Below are positions 9,231 through 15,564 of a stretch of DNA of 64,000 nucleotides, piece after piece; position 1 is the stretch's first letter, and every line of letters begins with the position of its first letter. Origin of the DNA: CAVQWH01 sp963718685 (lineage in GTDB: Bacteria; Patescibacteriota; Saccharimonadia; Saccharimonadales; Saccharimonadaceae); the NCBI GenBank assembly GCA_963718685.1, contig OY970356.1:558001-622000 (forward strand). The letters run 5' to 3'. The notes beneath the pieces were generated by a model, which saw nothing but the letters and a program-made list of their open reading frames with translations, did no database searches and had not been told where the DNA came from. A program made the position numbers and the translations under genes.

Positions 9231-9536
9231 TTATTTGATTGAGCTAATTTGAATCTTACTGTATTTTTGACGATGTCCGGTTTCTTTGTGGACGCGTTTT
9301 TTAGATTTATAGCGGATAATCCGTAACTTTTCGCCTTTTACTTCCGGCTCGACTACTTTAGCAAGAACTTTAACACCTTTTACGGTCGGCTTGCCCACTT
9401 TTGTCGTTTTATCGTCAAACGTGAGCAGTGCGTCAAGTGTGAGCTCTTTCGTTCCATCTTGGAGGCGGTCCACCAAGAGGGTCTCTTTTTCGGCAACAAT
9501 ATATTGTTTGCCGCCAATACTAACGACTGCTTTCAT
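9231..9536 (-). CDS. rplU: 50S ribosomal protein L21
   Basis: 101-residue bL21; binds 23S rRNA with L20. The N-terminal AVVSIGGKQYIVAE and C-terminal RIIRYKSKKRVHKETGHRQ blocks are diagnostic. AAGAGGAAA precedes the ATG. It is unusual in that rpmA (L27), normally just downstream, is absent: the next gene on this strand is parA. Confidence 0.96.
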   Translation of the reverse strand: MKAVVSIGGKQYIVAEKETLLVDRLQDGTKELTLDALLTFDDKTTKVGKPTVKGVKVLAKVVEPEVKGEKLRIIRYKSKKRVHKETGHRQKYSKIQISSIK

Positions 9537-9591
9537 GTTTTTTCCTCTTAATAATTACTGTTAATCAGTGATTGATTGTAACAGATGTAAT

Positions 9592-9852
9592 TTAGTCTGT
9601 AAAGCTATTGTCTTCCAGGCTTTGACCTAAGTCTTTTTCTACCATTTCCCAAAAATTGCCCAGTTGATCGGTATCGGGATAACGAGTAAGCTGCCAATCG
9701 TTGCCGTGAGTATGAGGATCATTAGCAATTGCCTGGCCCAGCTCATCGTCATCTTCTGCCACTGGAGCAAACTGAAGTTGATGATGGGGTTTAAGATCTT
9801 CGATAATATGAGGAAAATCAATTTTGTGGTGTGGGTGATGAAAGTGAAGCAT
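9592..9852 (-). CDS. Small histidine-rich hypothetical protein
   Basis: 86 residues. The N-terminus is very rich in His (HFHHPHHKIDFPHII), the rest acidic. No domain recognised. The His cluster could bind metal, but nothing supports this beyond composition. A TATAAT box lies about 35 nt before the ATG, so it probably has its own transcript. It sits between rplU and a nucleotidyltransferase-like gene on the same strand. Confidence 0.6.
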   Translation of the reverse strand: MLHFHHPHHKIDFPHIIEDLKPHHQLQFAPVAEDDDELGQAIANDPHTHGNDWQLTRYPDTDQLGNFWEMVEKDLGQSLEDNSFTD

Positions 9853-9928
9853 AATTTTTGTTTTAGGTTTTTAACTCTAATATTATATAAGCACAAAAAT
9901 TATATAATGTCAACGCTTAAGTGGCTGC

Positions 9929-10888
9929 TTAGACTCGTGAACCTTGAGGAGTCGCGCCGCTTAAGCTGACTTCCGTGTCTCCAGCCACTTCTTCCATAGC
10001 TTCACCGAAGTCTTCGCATAAACGATGTGCTGCGTGACAGGCATTAAGCCAATTAGCGCCAAGCCAGCGTTGGTATTGTTCTGTATCTCCTCTAGACACA
10101 GCCCGCTCTAACTCTCTATCATATTCAGCATCCAGTCTATCCAGAAAATGATAATGCTCTACGGCTGCGTCATCATCTAAGTTGTCTACGAGACCATAAA
10201 AACTATCACGCATAGCTGCGCGATCTGTAACATCCTGAGAAGGACCGTCTGTGCCTAGTAGATGATGAACTGCAAGGGCTTTGCGACCTAGCGCTTTAGG
10301 TAACTCTAGGGCGCGCTGGGTAGTATAGTAATTGACTTTTCGCTGATGAGCCATAAGGCTGGTTTTGGCAAACTGCCTCATTTTGTAATGTAAGTACGAG
10401 ATTACATCCGTCAACACATCTTTGGCATCTTCTGTGCTGCCCGTTCCTTCGCGAGTATCTATAGCAAATTGCCTAAGCTCTTCTACCGGCAAACCATGGA
10501 CCCATCTAGAATATTCATCCTGTACATGTAATAAGTGAGAAGCGAATAAGGGGCTTACATCGTGGCTGGCCGGTCTGCTAAAAGCCCCGTCGCGGAATGT
10601 CTGGGCTTCTACGGCAACCCTAAAGTCATCCTGTATAGATCCTGTTACGGCTTGCAAGTCTTCCAGTTGCGCTAAAGACGAGTATCTTAGCAGAAAATCG
10701 ACATCGCTACGACGACTAGCATTACCAGTAACTAAAGATCCAAAAGCCATTCCACTCATTGGCTCGTCGGGAGTGTCTAGCGCCCTAATAGCATCAAGCA
10801 GCGTTTCAGCTGCTTGATAATGATCGCTACCATCTCCATGTGGTATACGACCCCCCTCAATATCTTCAGGCGTGTATAACCTCCCCAT
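9929..10888 (-). CDS. Nucleotidyltransferase-fold protein
   Basis: 319-residue cytoplasmic protein. Residues about 47-70 show the minimal nucleotidyltransferase signature (FGSLVTGNASRRSDVDFLLRY): GS, then two acidic residues (DVD) that would bind metal-nucleotide. The rest is helical and not recognised; the arrangement resembles MNT/KNT-type or adenylyltransferase-like proteins, so the substrate is unknown. A TTGTCA, 18-nt spacer, TAAATT promoter ends 9 nt before the ATG, with no Shine-Dalgarno, suggesting leaderless expression. Confidence 0.75.
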   Translation of the reverse strand: MGRLYTPEDIEGGRIPHGDGSDHYQAAETLLDAIRALDTPDEPMSGMAFGSLVTGNASRRSDVDFLLRYSSLAQLEDLQAVTGSIQDDFRVAVEAQTFRDGAFSRPASHDVSPLFASHLLHVQDEYSRWVHGLPVEELRQFAIDTREGTGSTEDAKDVLTDVISYLHYKMRQFAKTSLMAHQRKVNYYTTQRALELPKALGRKALAVHHLLGTDGPSQDVTDRAAMRDSFYGLVDNLDDDAAVEHYHFLDRLDAEYDRELERAVSRGDTEQYQRWLGANWLNACHAAHRLCEDFGEAMEEVAGDTEVSLSGATPQGSRV

Positions 10889-10961
10889 ACCTAATATAAT
10901 TTAACTACCATAACAGAAGCTTGACAATAGCTAAAAAGAGCTAAAATTTATTCTACAACGA

Positions 10962-13850
10962 CTAACCTCTAATAAGCTTTATGCTGAGCTTATGGTTCTC
11001 AATTTCTACTTCTTTGCTAAAGCCTGATTTAACTTTTTTTATAGCCAAAGCAAGAGTCTCTGTTTTAATAATATCCTTGTAATCATGTATGGCTTTTTTT
11101 AATTGGGGATCAGAAGTTTCAAGCTCTAAATATATGCGGTTGTCCACACTAAGGCCGGCTTTCTTGCGGGCGCTTTGTACGTGGCGAACTACTTCGCGCA
11201 TCAAGCCTTCCCTCTTCAGTTCAGGCGTTAACTTGGTATCAAGTTCTACGGCAAATTTACCACCAATCTGGCAATCGATGTTCTTAACATTAAGCTCATC
11301 GACAATCATTTGAGTGTATTCTTGCAAGTTTTCTATGCCGCTGGGAGCACCAGAAACTTTGACTGAAGCCAGGGGTTGACGAACTTTTATTTGCTGCTTA
11401 GCGCGGATTGACAAACCTTCATTAACCACCTGTTTTACAAACTCCATAGTCTGCAAAGCCAACTCATTAACATGGCCGGCCGGCAGCCAATCTTGCAAAT
11501 GAACACTCCCTCCGCCTGTAAGTTTCTGATAATACTCCTCGGCCAAGAATGGCGTAAACGGCGCCATAACATACATTAAACGCACTAAAACGTAGTGCAA
11601 GGTTCTATAGGCATCACTTTTGTCTTTATCGTCACCACTTTTCCAAAAACGCCGGCGACTACGGCGTACGTACCAATTAGAAGCATCTTCCAGGAATGGT
11701 AAGATCGGCTTTGTAGCATTGGGTATATCGTAAATATCCATATGTTTTTCTACCTCGCCTATCAGTTGATGAAGCCGAGATATAATCCATTGGTCAAGAG
11801 GATTCTGGCAATCTTTCAGCGGATCTTCCAGCTTGCCATTCCACTCCCAGCCGTCTACTTCGGCGTACATAGTAAAGAAATCATACATGTTGCCAACCAT
11901 GGCTAGCTTGCGATTTACATCTGCTACGTCTTTGTCTTTTAAGCTGAAGTCTTCGGCGTTTAGCAAAGGACTGGAAAGCAACAAGAATCTAAGCGCATCG
12001 GCTGAATACTCATCCATAAGCTCATTTGGATCGGTATAGTTGCCGTAGCTTTTGCTCATCTTTCGTCCATCATTGCCGGCTAAATTACCGGTTACAATAA
12101 CGTTTTTAAAAGCATTGTGGCCAAATAACCCTACATTCACTGCGTGCACGTAGTAAAACCACGCTCGAACCTGCCCGACATATTCGGTAATAAAATCGCC
12201 AGGATAATTTTGTTCAAATTTTTCTACATTTTCAAACGGATAATGAAACTGGGCAAAAGGCATACTGCCCGACTCAAACCAGCAGTCCATTACTTTATCA
12301 ATGCGTTTGTAGTGCACACCATCAATATCAAATTCAATATCATCTACCCAAGGTCGGTGATAGTCATCTAACTCGCGGCCGCTAAGTTCTTTTAGTTCAG
12401 CGTAACTACCGATGACTTTTTGGTGCTTTTTGCCGTTTTTATCGGCACCTTCCCAAACCGGCATAGCCGTTGCCCAGAAACGATCGCGGCTTAAGTTCCA
12501 GTCAGGCGCAGTTTCAACCGTATTTTCAAACCTGCCGTGTTTAATGTGCTCCGGAAACCAGTTGATGTGTTCTGTATTTTCCACTAACATCTGCTTTCGC
12601 TGGCCTTCGATATCCATAAACCAGCTCGGATGAGCTCGATACATCAGGCGCGTGCCACAGCGATAACAGTGAGGATAAGAATGGCGAATATAATCGATTT
12701 TCCAAACTACTCCACGTTGATGCAAAGTTTTTGCAATTTGCTTATCGGCCTCCCAAACATTCTGGCCTTTCCAATCACCTTCAGTATAAAAACCGTTTTC
12801 ATCAATTACATGTACAATCGGTACTTTATTTTTCTGCGCCAGTTCAAAGTCTTCTTCGCCGTAAGCTGGAGCCAGGTGGACGATACCGGTACCATCCTCG
12901 ATACTAACGTAATCAGCATGCCATACTTCATGAGCATTCTTACCACGGTCAACACCAAGTAAAGGTTCGTATGACTTACCGACAAGTTCTTTGCCTTTAA
13001 GTTTGCGGACAATTTTATAGTTAAGCGGCTGATGTTTTTCGTCTACCAGCACTTTTTTAACTAGATCTTTGGCTAAAATAAACTTTTCTTTATCAACCTC
13101 AACTTCAACATAGTTAAAGTCTTTATTTACTGCTACGGCAGTATTAGCCGGCAATGTCCACGGTGTCGTCGTCCAAGCTAATAAGCTTGTCTCTTCGCCG
13201 ATGAGTTTAAACTTTACATATACACTAGGGTCAGTTACATCCTGATACGATCCAGCATCCATAGTAACCTCAGCCTTTGAAAGCGGCGTAGCGTCGCGCG
13301 TGCAATACATTAAAACCCGCTCGCCTTCGTAAATCTTGCCTTTTTTATATAACTCTTTAAAAGCCCACCAAACGCTTTCCATGTATTCTTTGTCCATGGT
13401 TTTATAAGCGCCCCTGAAATCAACCCAGCGGCCCACCCGGTCAATTGTGTCTTCCCATAAACTGCCGGTCTGGACCATATTGTCACGACAAGTTGTAATG
13501 TATTTTTCTAAACTTACCTTAGTGCCAATGTCGCGACGGTCATGAATTTCAAGCTTTTGTTCAGTAAAAACTTCAGCGGGCAGCCCATGGCAATCCCAAC
13601 CCCACACACGTTCCACTCTCTTGCCTTTCATTGTCTGGTAGCGCGGGATAGCATCTTTAACAATCGAGCTAAGAAGCGTTCCGTGGTGAGGTATGCCGGT
13701 TATAAACGGCGGCCCATCGTAAAATACATATGAATTCTCAACCGGACGCATTTCAATCGACTTTTCAAAAGTTTTATTTTTCTTCCATTGCTGCACCAAA
13801 GCTTTTTCGTACTCAATCGCTTTGCGACGCGTGCCTGATTTAAATTTCAC
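10962..13850 (-). CDS. ileS: Isoleucyl-tRNA synthetase
   Basis: Charges tRNA-Ile. Class I synthetase of the eukaryote-like (type 2) IleRS group, with FYDGPPF before the HIGH region and KMSKS in DGRKMSKSYGN near residue 600. The HIGH signature is HHGT (residues 55-58): the last histidine is threonine. An editing domain lies at about 200-390; an HCYRCG cysteine pair is near 395. Length 962 is somewhat short. The start is GTG at 13850 with AAGGAG 9 nt upstream, so residue 1 is encoded by GTG. Transcription is controlled by a T-box leader (13851-14074). Confidence 0.95.
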   Translation of the reverse strand: MKFKSGTRRKAIEYEKALVQQWKKNKTFEKSIEMRPVENSYVFYDGPPFITGIPHHGTLLSSIVKDAIPRYQTMKGKRVERVWGWDCHGLPAEVFTEQKLEIHDRRDIGTKVSLEKYITTCRDNMVQTGSLWEDTIDRVGRWVDFRGAYKTMDKEYMESVWWAFKELYKKGKIYEGERVLMYCTRDATPLSKAEVTMDAGSYQDVTDPSVYVKFKLIGEETSLLAWTTTPWTLPANTAVAVNKDFNYVEVEVDKEKFILAKDLVKKVLVDEKHQPLNYKIVRKLKGKELVGKSYEPLLGVDRGKNAHEVWHADYVSIEDGTGIVHLAPAYGEEDFELAQKNKVPIVHVIDENGFYTEGDWKGQNVWEADKQIAKTLHQRGVVWKIDYIRHSYPHCYRCGTRLMYRAHPSWFMDIEGQRKQMLVENTEHINWFPEHIKHGRFENTVETAPDWNLSRDRFWATAMPVWEGADKNGKKHQKVIGSYAELKELSGRELDDYHRPWVDDIEFDIDGVHYKRIDKVMDCWFESGSMPFAQFHYPFENVEKFEQNYPGDFITEYVGQVRAWFYYVHAVNVGLFGHNAFKNVIVTGNLAGNDGRKMSKSYGNYTDPNELMDEYSADALRFLLLSSPLLNAEDFSLKDKDVADVNRKLAMVGNMYDFFTMYAEVDGWEWNGKLEDPLKDCQNPLDQWIISRLHQLIGEVEKHMDIYDIPNATKPILPFLEDASNWYVRRSRRRFWKSGDDKDKSDAYRTLHYVLVRLMYVMAPFTPFLAEEYYQKLTGGGSVHLQDWLPAGHVNELALQTMEFVKQVVNEGLSIRAKQQIKVRQPLASVKVSGAPSGIENLQEYTQMIVDELNVKNIDCQIGGKFAVELDTKLTPELKREGLMREVVRHVQSARKKAGLSVDNRIYLELETSDPQLKKAIHDYKDIIKTETLALAIKKVKSGFSKEVEIENHKLSIKLIRG

Positions 13851-14074
13851 CTGTATTTCTCCTTGTTATAAGACAAAAAATCACCTCTCTTGAACGTCAG
13901 ATCCCTGTACGGGAGGTGCCATCTGACTTCCAAAAGAAATGATTCTTTCAGCGCTTAATTGCTCGGTCTAACAGGCCGATTCCGTTCGGTTCTACTAATC
14001 CGCTGGCGGACGTTTTTCCGAAAATATTCGCGGGTGATAGCCGCTCATCCGCCGGCTGGCGGAACATCTTTACC
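13851..14074 (-). promoter_or_regulatory. T-box riboswitch (ileS leader, very short Stem I, transcription attenuation type)
   Basis: Read on the minus strand. A hairpin closed by GCGG/CCGC (14041-14044, 14030-14033) has a 7-nt loop CTATCAC containing the isoleucine codon AUC (14036-14038) as specifier. A Stem II type motif AGTAGAACCGAACGG lies at 13982-13996. The antiterminator is complete: GTCAGA (13922-13927), 7-nt bulge TGGCACC (13915-13921), TCCC, loop GTACA, GGGA, TCTGAC (13896-13901). A competing terminator pairs CACCTC (13913-13918) with GAGGTG (13882-13887), followed by six T (13875-13880). The specifier in a terminal loop matches my memory of actinobacterial ileS leaders with ultrashort Stem I. 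Confidence 0.9.
13875..13918 (-). terminator. T-box-controlled intrinsic terminator before ileS
   Basis: Minus strand stem CACCTCCC/GAGAGGTG (one C-A mismatch) followed by TTTTTT. The 5' arm overlaps the antiterminator bulge and A2 helix, so the two folds exclude each other. Confidence 0.85.
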
Positions 14075-14079
14075 TGCTT

Positions 14080-14108
14080 ATTGTACTATTAAGACGACTT
14101 TACCTCAA
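14080..14108 (-). promoter_or_regulatory. ileS leader promoter
   Basis: Minus strand TTGAGG (14103-14108), 17-nt spacer, TACAAT (14080-14085), placed right at the end of the doxX gene. Predicted start near 14074, just before the T-box Stem I. Confidence 0.75.
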
Positions 14109-14111
14109 GTA

Positions 14112-14615
14112 TTACTGAAGCCAGAGGTTGTGCTTAATCATCGGTTGTTTTTTCCACCACTTAGCCAAGCTCCATTTTTGGTGCGGTAAACCGTAAGCAA
14201 TCGCCGCAAGAATAGCAATGTAAACTATATGATCGTCGATAACTGGATTATTTTGAATCGGCAAAGAAGCTGCCCACATCATAAGCAATAATACGCTGCC
14301 AGTTACAGCAGCCAAACGAACTACAATGCCAAATATTAGAGCTAAACCTATGCCTAGTAGACCTATCATAAACAACCAGTCTACAAAAGTATTAGCGACC
14401 AAACTATGGAAAAAGCTGGCAAAAGGACCTTCCACGCCTTTTAAGAAGCCTGTGGTAGGCGATCCACCATTTATCCATGCATTACTGGACGGAGTGGCAT
14501 AACCTAAGCCAATCCATTTATCAAAAAAGGCCCATAAAAATATTAGCCCTAATAGAATACGTGCTACTGCTAGTGCATACCAGGTTGACTGGGATGCTGA
14601 GTTACTTTTTGCCAT
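14112..14615 (-). CDS. DoxX-like membrane protein
   Basis: 167 residues with four predicted membrane helices (about 13-31, 76-95, 100-118, 125-140) in the DoxX/DoxD pattern (ARILLGLIFLWAFFDK near the start, GLALIFGIVVRLAA in the middle). Family members are quinone-linked or redox-partner membrane proteins. It is third in a unit with a VKOR-family protein and a thioredoxin-fold protein (18-nt gap to VKOR), so a role in disulfide or quinone redox chemistry is likely but inferred from neighbours. Confidence 0.85.
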   Translation of the reverse strand: MAKSNSASQSTWYALAVARILLGLIFLWAFFDKWIGLGYATPSSNAWINGGSPTTGFLKGVEGPFASFFHSLVANTFVDWLFMIGLLGIGLALIFGIVVRLAAVTGSVLLLMMWAASLPIQNNPVIDDHIVYIAILAAIAYGLPHQKWSLAKWWKKQPMIKHNLWLQ

Positions 14616-14633
14616 AATTACGTTTACTCCTTT

Positions 14634-15245
14634 TTAAAATAAACTGTTGCCAAATTTAGCGAATACTAAAATTATAAGCATTACCATAATAGCAGCTGCC
14701 AATAATTTATCATAATCTTTGTCTAGTAATTGCTGGGCTTTATGGTTGGTCGATTTACTCAAGTTAAAAACATTCTGGCGCAAACTATAGTGAAGAAAAG
14801 CAAAGAATATAAGAGTCATTGAAGTCGTGACAAGCAAACACCACGGACATAAAACTTGAATTACATATACGCTAGTAAAAAATAACCCCAAAGCAAAAAT
14901 CCAGGCTAATAAATACCCTGTTTGAATGATTCTTAGTATCCATTTTGGAAACTTAACTCCAGCTAACAGCAAAATACTTAAAGTTAAAGCAGCCGTAAAT
15001 CCTACTACGCCCCAAAAACTATTAGGTACACCCCAGAACAAAGAAGCTTCCGATGTTTTCATCACGCTGGCACAGTTCAATATTAAATTAAAATTGCAAC
15101 TTAAAGATGCATCCGGATTTTGTAAAAGATGTACTTTTTCAACACTCAACACAAAAGAGGCAGCCAAAGCGAGAGCTGAAAAAACTACAAGAGTTATTTT
15201 ACTGCCTTTATATTCCGCTTTCTTACGGAAAAGTTTATCCAGCAT
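14634..15245 (-). CDS. Vitamin K epoxide reductase (VKOR) family protein
   Basis: Membrane oxidase that passes electrons from a thioredoxin-like partner to quinone during disulfide formation. 203 residues, about five membrane helices. The active CPWC is at Cys133/Cys136 in VLCPWCLLV; the loop cysteine pair is Cys50 and Cys58 (CNFNLILNC), followed by the family's SxFWGVPNSFWG region. All four catalytic cysteines are present. It overlaps the upstream thioredoxin-like gene by 11 nt and is followed by doxX: a compact redox operon. Confidence 0.92.
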   Translation of the reverse strand: MLDKLFRKKAEYKGSKITLVVFSALALAASFVLSVEKVHLLQNPDASLSCNFNLILNCASVMKTSEASLFWGVPNSFWGVVGFTAALTLSILLLAGVKFPKWILRIIQTGYLLAWIFALGLFFTSVYVIQVLCPWCLLVTTSMTLIFFAFLHYSLRQNVFNLSKSTNHKAQQLLDKDYDKLLAAAIMVMLIILVFAKFGNSLF

Positions 15246-15495
15246 AGTAGCTTACCTCGCTAATAGTCGGTAAAGGCAAGCCGCGCCACATTTGTTGCAT
15301 GACTCCTCGGTTGTCCGTAGTTAAAACGGTCGGATACTCCACTACGTCATAGTTGCGACACAAATCGGCGCCTTCTGGAGAGTCGGGGTCAATAGTTTTT
15401 AGCTCTTTACCAGTCTCTCGCTTGAAGTCTCGCATATAGTCAATCACTGCTCGCGCATGATCGCTGCTGTCTTTGTATATGACATAAGTTTCCAT
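15235..15495 (-). CDS. Thioredoxin-fold protein lacking the CXXC motif
   Basis: 86 residues. The pattern METYVIYKDSSDHARAVIDY, then VVEYPTVLTTDNRG with the cis-proline (YPT), then RGLPLPTISEV, is glutaredoxin/thioredoxin-like. The active-site position carries DSSDHA instead of CXXC; the only cysteine (CRNYDVV) is elsewhere. It therefore cannot act as a conventional dithiol oxidoreductase. It overlaps VKOR by 11 nt and is probably translationally coupled, suggesting an accessory or structural role for VKOR. Confidence 0.75.
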   Translation of the reverse strand: METYVIYKDSSDHARAVIDYMRDFKRETGKELKTIDPDSPEGADLCRNYDVVEYPTVLTTDNRGVMQQMWRGLPLPTISEVSYYAG

Positions 15496-15564
15496 AGCTA
15501 TTTCTCTAGCGCTATTGTAGCATAAGTAGCTTAAAGTTTAGGCCACTTATGCTACTGACGAGGA

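Noticed and set aside
9639..9896. 85-codon minus-strand frame overlapping the His-rich gene
   Set aside because: Overlaps 9592-9852 in another frame; has less protein-like composition. One of the two is false and the His-rich frame seems better.
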